Assembly: GCF_000282455.1 (NCBI RefSeq)
Contig: NZ_AKJG01000083.1
Span: forward strand, 1 to 53,934
From: Pseudomonas sp. GM74
Lineage (GTDB): Bacteria > Pseudomonadota > Gammaproteobacteria > Pseudomonadales > Pseudomonadaceae
Direction of reading: 5' to 3'
Length of the DNA stretch: 53,934 bases
Shown here: piece after piece, positions 1 through 7,599 of the stretch
Numbering within the stretch: position 1 is the stretch's first letter
Layout of the letters: every line of letters starts with the position of its first letter
Program-made: the position numbers and the translations under genes
The notes under the pieces: generated by a model
What the model saw: the letters and a program-made list of their open reading frames with translations, nothing else
What the model was told of the DNA's origin: nothing
Database searches by the model: none

Positions 1-20
1 CCCAGCTGAGCTAATCACCC
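1..20 (-). tRNA. tRNA-Val (partial, cut by window edge)
   Basis: These 20 bases are identical to the first 20 nt (acceptor strand and D-arm) of the complete tRNA-Val at 316-391. The gene reads leftward and the rest lies outside the window. The anticodon is not visible, so the Val(UAC) assignment is by identity to the other copy. Confidence 0.85.
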
Positions 21-41
21 TTTACCTTCGTTGCGGGGCAC

Positions 42-71
42 ATTATGCCACAGGTTTTTATAAAGTGTTGA
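42..71 (-). promoter_or_regulatory. Putative promoter of the edge tRNA-Val
   Basis: Read on the minus strand, a -10 hexamer CATAAT (42-47) is followed by a GC-rich discriminator (GTGCCCCGC), typical of stringently controlled stable-RNA promoters. A weak -35, TCAACA (66-71), lies 18 nt upstream. The site sits between the terminator at 154-180 and the tRNA-Val start at 20, where a new promoter would be needed. Confidence 0.5.
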
Positions 72-153
72 TTTATTTGAAGTTTTTTTCAAAAAAATCT
101 AAAAACCGGTGAAACGATGCAACCTTCAGGAACAACATACAAACTTGGAACAG

Positions 154-180
154 AAAAAAACCCGCGTTAGCGGGTTTTTC
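154..180 (-). terminator. Rho-independent terminator of the tRNA-Val/tRNA-Asp transcript
   Basis: The inverted repeat AAACCCGC-GTTA-GCGGGTTT is flanked by A and T runs, so on the minus strand the stem is followed by a U tract. It lies 40 nt past the 3' end of tRNA-Asp and would end the transcript that starts at 412-440. Confidence 0.8.
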
Positions 181-219
181 CGTGGTGACCTGGCGTTCAG
201 TGTTCCAGGTTACCGAATA

Positions 220-296
220 TGGCGCAGCGGACGGGACTCGAACCCGCGACCCCCGGCGTGACAGGCCGGTATTCTAACCGACTGAACTACCGCTGC
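220..296 (-). tRNA. tRNA-Asp (anticodon GTC)
   Basis: A full 77-nt cloverleaf on the minus strand. The acceptor GCAGCGG pairs with CCGCTGC, the anticodon stem CCGGC/GCCGG encloses the loop CTGTCAC, the T-arm contains GGTTCGAGTC, the discriminator is G, and CCA is encoded at 220-222. It lies 19 nt after the tRNA-Val at 316-391 and is probably co-transcribed with it. Confidence 0.97.
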
Positions 297-315
297 GCGT
301 AACACTGAAAACGAA

Positions 316-391
316 TGGTGGGTGATGACGGGATCGAACCGCCGACATTCTGCTTGTAAGGCAGACGCTCTCCCAGCTGAGCTAATCACCC
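316..391 (-). tRNA. tRNA-Val (anticodon TAC)
   Basis: A full 76-nt cloverleaf on the minus strand. It starts GGGTGATTAGCTC; the anticodon loop CTTACAA sits inside the stem TCTGC/GCAGA; the T-loop is GGTTCGATC; CCA is encoded at 316-318. It is the first gene of the Val-Asp transcript. Confidence 0.97.
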
Positions 392-411
392 TTCGCTTCG
401 GTGTGGCGCGC

Positions 412-440
412 ATTCTACGGAGCGACCCAACCTCTGGCAA
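412..440 (-). promoter_or_regulatory. Sigma-70 promoter of the tRNA-Val/tRNA-Asp transcript
   Basis: On the minus strand, TTGCCA (435-440) and TAGAAT (412-417) are separated by exactly 17 nt. Both hexamers are one base off consensus. The tRNA-Val 5' end lies 21 nt downstream of the -10. Confidence 0.8.
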
Positions 441-550
441 GCACTTTTTAAAATAATTTTCTCAGCCCTTCCAAAGGCTTAGAGAAAGGTTGGCCTATGG
501 CACGGCGAAGACAATAATGCCCCCCTTTGTATAAAGGAGAGACTCACCCC

Positions 551-1471
551 ATGTGGTTCAAAAACCTGCTTATCTATCGCCTGACCCAAGATCTGCCTGT
601 TGATGCCGAGGCGTTGGAAACTGCACTGGCCACCAAACTGGCGCGCCCATGTGCAAGCCAGGAGTTGACCACCTACGGTTTCGTCGCGCCGTTCGGCAAA
701 GGCGAAGATGCGCCACTGGTACACGTCAGCGGTGACTTCCTGCTGGTGTCCGCGCGCAAGGAAGAACGTATTTTGCCGGGCAGCGTCGTGCGTGACGCGG
801 TCAAGGAAAAGGTCGAAGAGATCGAAGCCGAGCAAATGCGCAAGGTCTATAAGAAGGAACGCGATCAGATCAAGGATGAAATCATCCAGGCCTTCCTGCC
901 CCGCGCCTTTATCCGTCGCTCGTCGACCTTCGCCGCCATCGCGCCGAAACAGGGCCTGATCCTGGTCAACTCGGCCAGCCCGAAACGCGCCGAAGACTTG
1001 CTGTCCACCCTGCGTGAAGTGATCGGCACCCTGCCGGTGCGCCCGCTGACCGTGAAGATGTCCCCGACCGCGACCATGACCGAGTGGGTCACCACCCAGA
1101 AAGCCGCGGACGACTTCTTTGTGCTGGACGAGTGCGAACTGCGCGACACCCACGAAGACGGCGGCATTGTGCGTTGCAAACGCCAGGACCTGACCAGCGA
1201 AGAAATCCAGTTGCACCTGAGTACCGGCAAAGTAGTCACTCAACTGTCCCTGGCCTGGCAGGACAAACTGTCGTTCGTCCTCGACGACAAGATGGTGGTC
1301 AAGCGCCTGAAGTTCGAAGACCTGCTGCAAGACCAGGCGGAACAGGACGGCGGTGACGAAGCCCTGGGCCAACTGGACGCCAGCTTCACCCTGATGATGC
1401 TGACCTTCGGCGACTTCCTGCCGGCACTGGTTGAAGCGCTGGGTGGCGAAGAGACTCCGCAGGGGATCTAA
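551..1471 (+). CDS. rdgC: RdgC, recombination-associated protein
   Basis: A 306-residue protein matching the RdgC family in length and in its opening MWFKNLLIYRL. RdgC is a nucleoid-associated protein that forms a ring on duplex DNA and restrains RecA-mediated strand exchange. The start at 551 is preferred to the in-frame start at 527 because AAGGAG lies at 533-538 and the family opening begins there. A lysine/glutamate-rich helical stretch is visible around residues 85-115. The gene stands alone, followed by a REP doublet. The neighbouring order (BASS transporter, transporter-acyltransferase, SSF-type kinase) resembles the rdgC-mxtR region of P. aeruginosa as I recall it. Confidence 0.95.
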   Translation: MWFKNLLIYRLTQDLPVDAEALETALATKLARPCASQELTTYGFVAPFGKGEDAPLVHVSGDFLLVSARKEERILPGSVVRDAVKEKVEEIEAEQMRKVYKKERDQIKDEIIQAFLPRAFIRRSSTFAAIAPKQGLILVNSASPKRAEDLLSTLREVIGTLPVRPLTVKMSPTATMTEWVTTQKAADDFFVLDECELRDTHEDGGIVRCKRQDLTSEEIQLHLSTGKVVTQLSLAWQDKLSFVLDDKMVVKRLKFEDLLQDQAEQDGGDEALGQLDASFTLMMLTFGDFLPALVEALGGEETPQGI

Positions 1472-1490
1472 AAACTTGTGATCTCAAACT

Positions 1491-1606
1491 GTGGGAGCGG
1501 GCTTGCCCCGGGCGGCGCTCCGACGAAGGCGGAGTGTCAGTCAGTATCTATGTCGACTGACACTCCGCCTTCGTCGGAGCGCCGCCCGGAGCAAGCCCGC
1601 TCCCAC
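1491..1606. repeat. REP doublet (REPIN) with 52-bp arms
   Basis: Two inverted copies of an extended REP (1491-1542 and 1555-1606) pair over 52 bases with a single mismatch, around a 12-nt loop (1543-1554). Each arm begins with the REP core GTGGGAGCGGGCTTGC. It continues with CCGGGCGGCGCTCCGACGAA and then GGCGGAGTGTCAGTC, so the arm is far longer than a typical REP. No T run follows, so a simple terminator role is not obvious. Confidence 0.92.
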
Positions 1607-1645
1607 ATTTGGTTTGTGGTGCTACTTAATAACAAGGATCAAGCC

Positions 1646-2611
1646 ATGCGCGCACTGGCTGCATTGAGTCGTTTTGTCGGCAACACCTTCGCCTACTGGG
1701 TACTGATTTTCGCTGTCGTGGCGTTCCTGCAGCCGGCATGGTTCCTCGGCCTCAAAGGCGCCATTGTGCCGCTGTTGGGGCTGGTGATGTTCGGCATGGG
1801 CCTGACCCTCAAACTCGAAGACTTCGCCGAAGTCGCTCGCCATCCCTGGCGCGTGGCCCTGGGCGTGGTTGCCCATTTCGTGATCATGCCCGGCGTGGCG
1901 TGGTTACTCTGCCAGGTGTTCCACCTGCCACCGGAAATCGCCGTCGGCGTGATACTGGTCGGCTGCTGCCCAAGCGGCACCTCGTCGAACGTGATGACCT
2001 GGCTGGCCCGTGGCGACCTGGCGCTGTCGGTGGCCATCGCCGCCGTCACCACCCTCCTCGCCCCCCTGCTGACGCCGGCGCTGATCTGGCTGCTGGCCTC
2101 GGCCTGGTTGCCGGTGTCGTTCATGGAGTTGTTCTGGTCGATCCTGCAAGTGGTGCTGTTGCCGATCGTGCTGGGCGTGGTTGCCCAACGGGTACTCGGC
2201 GACAAGGTTCGCCACGCCGTGGACGTGTTGCCGCTGGTGTCGGTGGTCAGCATCGTGATCATCGTCACGGCAGTGGTGGCCGCCAGCCAGGCGAAGATTG
2301 CCGAGTCGGGCCTGTTGATCATGGCCGTGGTCATGCTGCACAACAGCTTTGGCTACCTGCTGGGTTACTTCACCGGGCGCCTGTTCAAGCTACCTCTGGC
2401 CCAGCGCAAGTCCCTGGCCCTGGAAGTCGGCATGCAGAACTCCGGGTTGGGCGCCGCGCTGGCCAGTGCACATTTCTCGCCGCTGGCGGCGGTGCCAAGT
2501 GCATTGTTCAGCGTCTGGCACAACATTTCCGGGGCATTGCTCTCCACGTATTTCCGCCGCATGAGCGAGAAACAGGATCGGGAAATGGTGGCGCAACAGG
2601 TCAGCGACTGA
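1646..2611 (+). CDS. Bile acid:sodium symporter (BASS) family transporter
   Basis: A 321-residue, strongly hydrophobic protein with about nine to ten predicted membrane segments. The BASS-type segment GCCPSGTSSNVMTWLARGDLAL is visible near residues 108-130. BASS proteins move organic anions with sodium; bacterial members carry pantothenate precursors, 2-oxoacids or unknown substrates, and the substrate here cannot be read. The start at 1646 (opening MRALAALSRF) is chosen because AAGGATCAAGCC precedes it and because a longer frame from 1478 would translate the REP palindrome. The riboswitch for the next gene follows 47 nt downstream, so the two genes are probably regulated separately. Confidence 0.8.
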   Translation: MRALAALSRFVGNTFAYWVLIFAVVAFLQPAWFLGLKGAIVPLLGLVMFGMGLTLKLEDFAEVARHPWRVALGVVAHFVIMPGVAWLLCQVFHLPPEIAVGVILVGCCPSGTSSNVMTWLARGDLALSVAIAAVTTLLAPLLTPALIWLLASAWLPVSFMELFWSILQVVLLPIVLGVVAQRVLGDKVRHAVDVLPLVSVVSIVIIVTAVVAASQAKIAESGLLIMAVVMLHNSFGYLLGYFTGRLFKLPLAQRKSLALEVGMQNSGLGAALASAHFSPLAAVPSALFSVWHNISGALLSTYFRRMSEKQDREMVAQQVSD

Positions 2612-2658
2612 CTGGAAAACTTGATCCCCGGGTTAATGCTGGGCACTATATTGCCCAT

Positions 2659-2724
2659 CGCGAGGACGACCTCGCGGCTCGATCGAGTCATTAATCAGGG
2701 GACGACCCCGTCAGACGATGGAGG
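2659..2724 (+). promoter_or_regulatory. Guanidine-II riboswitch (mini-ykkC) with the gdx ribosome-binding site
   Basis: Two hairpins each carry the ACGA tetraloop that defines the mini-ykkC motif. P1 is CGCGAGG-ACGA-CCTCGCG (2659-2676) and P2 is GGGG-ACGA-CCCC (2698-2709), with a 21-nt linker. The Shine-Dalgarno GGAGG follows at 2720-2724, just upstream of the ATG at 2730. In the known class, guanidine bound to each loop joins the hairpins and frees the ribosome-binding site. A possible -10, TATATT (2647-2652), would start the RNA almost exactly at P1. The downstream gene is an SMR guanidinium exporter, which agrees with the class. Confidence 0.92.
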
Positions 2725-2729
2725 TCTTC

Positions 2730-3044
2730 ATGTCCTGGATCATTCTGTTTTTCGCCGGCCTGTTCGAAGTGGGCTGGGCCGTCGGCCTCAAGTACACCGA
2801 CGGTTTCACCCGCCCGCTCCCCACTGTTTTGACCGTTGCGGCCATGGCTATCAGCCTTGGCTTGCTCGGCCTTGCAATGAAGGAACTGCCGCTGGGTACG
2901 GCCTATGCGATCTGGACCGGTGTCGGCGCCGTTGGCACAGTGATCGCCGGGATCATTCTGTTTGGCGAGTCGATGGCGCTGGTGAGGCTGGCGAGTGTGG
3001 CGTTGATCATTAGCGGGTTGGTTGGGCTCAAGGTCAGCGCTTAG
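2730..3044 (+). CDS. gdx: Guanidinium exporter, SMR family (Gdx/SugE)
   Basis: A 104-residue protein with four membrane helices, the usual SMR length. The opening MSWIILFFAGLFEVGWAVGL carries the essential helix-1 glutamate at residue 13, and the later segment GTAYAIWTGVGAVGTVIAGI is typical of the SugE/Gdx branch. Gdx proteins work as antiparallel dimers and exchange guanidinium for protons. The ATG at 2730 is preferred over 2718 because GGAGG lies 5 nt upstream of it and the family starts MSW. The guanidine-II riboswitch directly upstream should raise translation when guanidine is present. Confidence 0.93.
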   Translation: MSWIILFFAGLFEVGWAVGLKYTDGFTRPLPTVLTVAAMAISLGLLGLAMKELPLGTAYAIWTGVGAVGTVIAGIILFGESMALVRLASVALIISGLVGLKVSA

Positions 3045-3054
3045 GCCACTGACG

Positions 3055-3150
3055 CCATCGCGGGCAAGCCCGCTCCCACAGGTTTCGTGTACTCCCACAC
3101 ATATAGAGCACACCATCAATCCTTGTGGGAGCGGGCTTGCTCGCGAAGAG
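3055..3150. repeat. REP doublet (REPIN), short type
   Basis: Two inverted REPs, about 3055-3081 (CGCGGGCAAGCCCGCTCCCAC core) and 3123-3150 (GTGGGAGCGGGCTTGCTCGCGAAG core), are separated by about 40 nt. They lie between the ends of the convergent gdx and MFS-acyltransferase genes. These copies lack the CCGGGCGGCG extension found at 1491-1606. Confidence 0.88.
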
Positions 3151-3167
3151 GCCAGCACAGCCACCGG

Positions 3168-5042
3168 CTATCTAACTGCCCCGCGCAAATCCCCCACCAA
3201 CGCCTGCAACTTCACCGGCTGCGCCACCTCAACCGCCACCGCCGGCCCGGCAACCAACGTCACCCGTGACCACAACCGGCGAAACAGCCCTTTATTCGGA
3301 TCGCGGCTGAAGAAACTCCCCCACAACCCCTGCAAGGCCAGCGGAATCACCGGCACCGGCGTCTCTTCGAGAATCCGCGTCAATCCGCCCTTGAACTCGT
3401 TGATCTCGCCATCGGCGGTCAATTTACCCTCGGGGAAGATGCACACCAGCTCCCCGTCCTTCAAGTACCGGGCAATACGCGTGAAGGCTTGTTCATATAT
3501 CTGGATGTCTTCCTGGCGCCCGGCAATCGGAATCGTCCCCGCGGTACGGAAGATGAAATTCAGCACCGGCAGGTTGTAGATCTTGTAGTACATGACAAAG
3601 CGAATCGGCCGACGCACCGCGCCGCCAATCAGCAAGGCGTCGACGAATGACACGTGGTTGCACACCAGCAACGCCGCGCCTTCATCGGGGATCAGATCCA
3701 GATTGCGGTACTCGACGCGGTACATGGAATGGCTGAGCAGCCAGATCATGAAACGCATGGTGAACTCGGGAACGATCCTGAAGATATAGGCGTTGACACC
3801 GATGTTCAGCAGCGACACCACCAGGAACAGCTGCGGAATCGACAGCTTGGCCACACTCAGCAAGACGATCGAGACAATCGCCGACACCACCATGAACAAC
3901 GCATTGAGGATGTTGTTGGCGGCAATCACCCGCGCCCGTTCGTTTTCCGCGGTACGTGACTGGATCAGCGCGTACAGCGGCACGATGTAGAAACCGCCGA
4001 AGACGCCCAGGCCGAGAATGTCGAGCAACACCAGCCAGCTGTGGCCAAAACCGAGGATATCGATCCAGCCATGGCCGGTGGCGCTGTCCGGGATTCCACC
4101 GGAATGCCACCACAGCAGCAGACCGAAAACAGTCAGGCCGAACGATCCGAACGGCACCAGGCCAATCTCGACTTTGCGCCCGGAGAGTTTCTCGCATAAC
4201 AGCGAACCCAATGCGATGCCGACCGAGAACACCGTCAGAATCAGCGTCACCACGGTTTCGTCGCCGTGCATCCACTCCTTGGCATAGGCCGGGATCTGCG
4301 TCAGGTAAATCGCCCCGACAAACCAGAACCACGAGTTGCCGACAATCGAGCGTGACACCGCCGGCGTTTGCCCCAGGCCCAGTTTCAACGTGGCCCAGGA
4401 CTGGCTGAATATGTTCCAGTTCAGGCGCATTTGCGGCGTGGCGGCCGCCGCCCGGGGAATGCTGCGACTGGCCAGGTAACCGAGCACGGCAGTGCCGATG
4501 ATCGCCACGGATACCACCGGCGCGTAATGCGCCGAAGACATCATGATCCCGGCGCCAATGGTGCCCGCGAGAATCGCGAGGAAGGTACCCATTTCCACCA
4601 GGCCATTGCCGCCTACCAGCTCATCTTCATGCAGGGCCTGCGGCAGGATCGAGTACTTCACCGGCCCGAACAGCGCCGAGTGGGTGCCCATGGCGAACAG
4701 CGCCACCAGCATCAACCACAGGTGATCGAACATGAAGCCGACGGCGCCGACCGCCATGATGGCGATTTCCCCAAGCTTGATCAGGCGGATCAACGCATCC
4801 TTGGCGAACTTTTCCCCGAATTGCCCGGCCAGGGCCGAGAACAGGAAAAACGGCAGGATAAACAGCAGCGCACACAGGTTGACCCAGATCGAGCGGTCAC
4901 CTTCGATAGTCAGCTTGTACAAAATGGCGAGGATCAACGACTGCTTGAACACATTGTCGTTGAATGCCCCAAGGGACTGGGTAATGAAGAACGGCAGGAA
5001 ACGCCGGGTACGCAACAAGGTGAACTGTGAGGGGTGACTCAT
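3168..5042 (-). CDS. MFS transporter fused to a PlsC-type acyltransferase (lysophospholipid flippase/acyltransferase-like)
   Basis: A 624-residue fusion. Residues about 1-420 form a 12-helix major facilitator domain with the opening FLPFFITQSLGAFNDNVFKQ, as in LplT-type lysophospholipid flippases. Residues about 440-620 form a glycerolipid acyltransferase domain with the catalytic H463-x4-D468 (NHVSFVD) and the FPEGKL block. By family knowledge, such fusions bring lysophospholipids to the inner face of the membrane and re-acylate them; the exact acceptor is inferred. The start at 5042 (MSHPSQFTLLR) fits the family opening better than the upstream frame start at 5117. Transcription runs away from the TDT transporter gene and ends at the REP doublet. 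Confidence 0.88.
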   Translation of the reverse strand: MSHPSQFTLLRTRRFLPFFITQSLGAFNDNVFKQSLILAILYKLTIEGDRSIWVNLCALLFILPFFLFSALAGQFGEKFAKDALIRLIKLGEIAIMAVGAVGFMFDHLWLMLVALFAMGTHSALFGPVKYSILPQALHEDELVGGNGLVEMGTFLAILAGTIGAGIMMSSAHYAPVVSVAIIGTAVLGYLASRSIPRAAAATPQMRLNWNIFSQSWATLKLGLGQTPAVSRSIVGNSWFWFVGAIYLTQIPAYAKEWMHGDETVVTLILTVFSVGIALGSLLCEKLSGRKVEIGLVPFGSFGLTVFGLLLWWHSGGIPDSATGHGWIDILGFGHSWLVLLDILGLGVFGGFYIVPLYALIQSRTAENERARVIAANNILNALFMVVSAIVSIVLLSVAKLSIPQLFLVVSLLNIGVNAYIFRIVPEFTMRFMIWLLSHSMYRVEYRNLDLIPDEGAALLVCNHVSFVDALLIGGAVRRPIRFVMYYKIYNLPVLNFIFRTAGTIPIAGRQEDIQIYEQAFTRIARYLKDGELVCIFPEGKLTADGEINEFKGGLTRILEETPVPVIPLALQGLWGSFFSRDPNKGLFRRLWSRVTLVAGPAVAVEVAQPVKLQALVGDLRGAVR

Positions 5043-5070
5043 CTTCCATGTGTCCCTGATTATGTAGAGA

Positions 5071-5117
5071 GTGGCCTGGATACTGTAATTGGAGTATCGA
5101 AACTCGATCCAGGCCAC
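5071..5117. repeat. Inverted repeat between the TDT transporter stop and the MFS-acyltransferase start
   Basis: GTGGCCTGGAT (5071-5081) and ATCCAGGCCAC (5107-5117) pair perfectly over 11 bp. It begins 22 nt past the stop of the TDT gene and ends 29 nt before the ATG of the next minus-strand gene. There is no U tract. It could be a processing or attenuating hairpin, or an operator for the downstream gene. Confidence 0.6.
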
Positions 5118-5138
5118 ACCTTACCTAATCTTTGCCGG

Positions 5139-6290
5139 TTATTTCTTCAAACCGGCAATGCATGGCGAGACAAACAGTTCGCCACGCCAGGCGCCCAGCA
5201 CCGTGCGCTTGCCGACGATCAGCCACATCACCGCCAGCAACGCCACCAGCACACAGCCAGACACACTGAAAAACGTCAGGTTCAAGGTACTGGCCAGCTT
5301 CAACGTCGCCAGAGAATAGACGCCCAACGGGAAGGTGAAGCCCCACCAGCCCAGATTGAAGGGGATGCCGGCACGCAGGTAACGCACAGTGATCAGCAAC
5401 GCCATCAGCATCCACCACAGACCGAAGCCCCACAGGGTGATGCCGGCCACCAGGCCCAATCCCGCAGCAATCTCACCGACTCCCGGCAAACCGTTGGCGG
5501 CAAAAATCAGCGGTGCATCGCCGCCCAGTACCAGCATGCCCAACGCGCCGGTGCCGATCGGGCCAAGGGCCAGCCAGCTCGAGGCGGCCATGTTTTCGTG
5601 GGGCAGTTTATGCAGGGCCATGCGCAGCAACAGGATGGTCAGGATGCTGAAAGCCACCGGCAAGGAAAATGCCCAGAGTACGTAGCTGGTCACCAGCACC
5701 ACCAGTTGCGAGTGAGCGTCGGCCAAATGCGGCGCCAACAGGCCACCGCTGGCGGCCGCCACTTCTGCCGCAACCACCGGCAACAACCAGACAGCGGTCA
5801 TCTGGTCGATACTGTGCTCCTGGCGGGTGAACATCATGTAGGGAATCAGCACGCCGCAGGCCAGCGACATCGCTACATCCATCCACCACAGCACCTCGGC
5901 GAGGTGGATCACACCTTCGCCCCAGCGTGGCAGGCCGAAGACCAGGAAGCCATTGATGATGGTCGCCAGGCCCATGGGGATGGTACCGAAAAACATCGAG
6001 ACCGTGGAGTGGCCGAAGATCCGTCGTGCTTCGTCGAAAAACAGCAGCCAACGCGCGGCGTACAACGCCGTAAACAGCAGGAACAACGCGATGTTGAACA
6101 GCCACAGGGCTTCGGCAAAGGCGTGCAAGGCAGGTGTGGCGACCGGCAATTGCGCCAGTGCCAGCGCCAGCACACCGGTGCCCATGGTGGCCGCGAACCA
6201 GTTGGGGGTGAACTGGCGGATCACTTCGCGTGGGTGCTGCAGGTGACTGAACGGTTTGAATCCGGGCTTGATGCTATTGGCGCATGTCAT
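5139..6290 (-). CDS. TDT-family (TehA/SLAC1-like) transporter
   Basis: A 383-residue membrane protein with about ten predicted helices. The opening HPREVIRQFTPNWFAATMGTG and the later FNLGWWGFTFPLGVYSLAT are characteristic of the tellurite-resistance/dicarboxylate (TDT) family, which includes yeast Mae1, bacterial TehA and SLAC1 channels. Members move organic anions, sulfite or chloride, and sequence alone does not decide the substrate. The ATG at 6290 is preceded by AGGAG. Upstream is a short AT-rich region with phased repeats (6341-6392), and the next minus-strand gene, an MFS transporter, ends just before that. Confidence 0.85.
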   Translation of the reverse strand: MTCANSIKPGFKPFSHLQHPREVIRQFTPNWFAATMGTGVLALALAQLPVATPALHAFAEALWLFNIALFLLFTALYAARWLLFFDEARRIFGHSTVSMFFGTIPMGLATIINGFLVFGLPRWGEGVIHLAEVLWWMDVAMSLACGVLIPYMMFTRQEHSIDQMTAVWLLPVVAAEVAAASGGLLAPHLADAHSQLVVLVTSYVLWAFSLPVAFSILTILLLRMALHKLPHENMAASSWLALGPIGTGALGMLVLGGDAPLIFAANGLPGVGEIAAGLGLVAGITLWGFGLWWMLMALLITVRYLRAGIPFNLGWWGFTFPLGVYSLATLKLASTLNLTFFSVSGCVLVALLAVMWLIVGKRTVLGAWRGELFVSPCIAGLKK

Positions 6291-6340
6291 GGCGAACTCC
6301 TGTCCTCTCGTGAGGTAGAGCCCATGTTAGATCCGAATCG

Positions 6341-6392
6341 AATATCTATATAACGGGTAATATCTCTATATGTTATCTATTACATAGATATT
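6341..6392. promoter_or_regulatory. AT-rich repeat cluster upstream of the TDT transporter gene
   Basis: An island of almost pure A/T in a GC-rich genome. On the minus strand the motif TAGA(T/G)A occurs three times at spacings of 11 and 20 nt, that is, about one and two helical turns. The outer ends form an inverted repeat, AATATCTAT (6341-6349) with ATAGATATT (6384-6392). It lies 51-102 nt upstream of the ATG at 6290 and looks like an operator/promoter region. The regulator is unknown. Confidence 0.45.
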
Positions 6393-6395
6393 TTA

Positions 6396-7586
6396 TCAGG
6401 AGCTGGCCTCCCATGCCCTGCCTGAACGCGAGCGCATCAAACCTGCCAAAGCGCCAAGGGCCAGAATAATCAACACGGCGCCATAACCGTCGACGGTCAC
6501 CACCAAACCGAGGGTTCGGCTCAGGTTCCCGGCCAGCAGCGATGGCAGGCAGAAAGCGAGATAGCTGAGCGCGTAGTACGTCGACACCAGCCCGGCACGC
6601 TCATGGGGCAAGGCCAGCGGCACCAGACTACGCAAGGTGCCAAGAAAACCGGAGCCGAAACCACAGCCTGCGACCAGGGTGCCAAGGAAGAACAGCGGCA
6701 GGCTGGCACTGTGCACACCCAGCAAAATCATCACGACACCCGCTGGCATCATGCTGGCGCCCAATAACAATGATTTGCCGGCGGGTCGGTTGCGCATGCT
6801 GTAAATCATCAGCGCACCGGTCAACGTCAAGGCGGCAACAGTCGCCCCGCCGATCATGTTCGAGGTCGAGCCTGTGGCCGTGCGCACCAACGAAGGCGCC
6901 AGGGAAGCGTAGAAACCGCCAAGGGCCCACAGGGCAGTATTGAGCGGCAGCACCCGCCACAAAGTGGAGCGCGCTTGCAGCGGCACATGCAGAGTCGGTC
7001 GCAATGAGGCCCAAACCCCGGCCTGCCGCGAGACGCTTTCCGGCAAGCGCCAGACATACAACGCCTGCATCACAAACAAAGCCAGCAGCAGCCAGTACGT
7101 CAGGTGCAACGGCGCCGGGGCGAACTCGGCCAACACACCGCAGCCCAACCCGCCAATGGCCATACCGGTCAACGGAGCAACGCTATTGACCAGCGGCCCC
7201 CGTTCGCGGTCGGTATCCAGTAGCGTTGCGCCCAGCACCGCGGTAGCCATGCCGGTGGCAAACCCCTGCAGGACTCGGGCACTGATCAGCCAGGTGACGC
7301 TGTCGGCGTGAATGAACAGCAGCATCGCCAGGATATTCAGCACCACCGCCGTGAAAATCACCGGTTTGCGCCCCAGGTAATCGGACAACGAACCGACGGT
7401 CAGCAACGCCACCAACAGGCTGAGGGCGTACACGCCAAAAATCAGGGTCAGGGTCGCGGCCGAAAACTGCATCTGCTCCTGATACAGGTGATACAGCGGC
7501 GTCGGCGCAGTGGAGGCCGCCAGGAAACTGAGCAAGGTAACGGCGAGAAACCACAGGCTGGCACGATTTGAATGAGAACTGGGCAT
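6396..7586 (-). CDS. MFS transporter (drug/solute efflux-like), divergent from a TetR regulator
   Basis: A 396-residue protein with 12 predicted membrane helices. The motif-A segment GSLSDYLGRKPV is present between helices 2 and 3, and STAPTPLYHLYQ in helix 1 is common in this MFS subgroup. The ATG at 7586 has GTGGAG about 8 nt upstream; the TTG five codons earlier is less likely. It is divergently arranged with a TetR regulator at 7701, and the 114-nt gap contains two inverted repeats. That suggests local repression and ligand-induced expression. The substrate is unknown; efflux of a small toxic compound is an inference from the arrangement. Confidence 0.85.
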   Translation of the reverse strand: MPSSHSNRASLWFLAVTLLSFLAASTAPTPLYHLYQEQMQFSAATLTLIFGVYALSLLVALLTVGSLSDYLGRKPVIFTAVVLNILAMLLFIHADSVTWLISARVLQGFATGMATAVLGATLLDTDRERGPLVNSVAPLTGMAIGGLGCGVLAEFAPAPLHLTYWLLLALFVMQALYVWRLPESVSRQAGVWASLRPTLHVPLQARSTLWRVLPLNTALWALGGFYASLAPSLVRTATGSTSNMIGGATVAALTLTGALMIYSMRNRPAGKSLLLGASMMPAGVVMILLGVHSASLPLFFLGTLVAGCGFGSGFLGTLRSLVPLALPHERAGLVSTYYALSYLAFCLPSLLAGNLSRTLGLVVTVDGYGAVLIILALGALAGLMRSRSGRAWEASS

Positions 7587-7599
7587 GGGCGCGCTCCAC

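Noticed and set aside
220..440. tRNA cluster as an integration site
   Set aside because: No integrase gene or repeated 3' tRNA fragment is found nearby; rdgC follows directly as in ordinary core sequence.
1478..1645. Upstream extension of the BASS transporter frame
   Set aside because: It would translate the REP palindrome; the Met at 1646 has its own ribosome-binding site and family-like opening.
5034..6353. 439-codon open frame opposite the TDT transporter gene
   Set aside because: Same antisense signature (Gln/His-rich); the transporter on the other strand is unmistakable.
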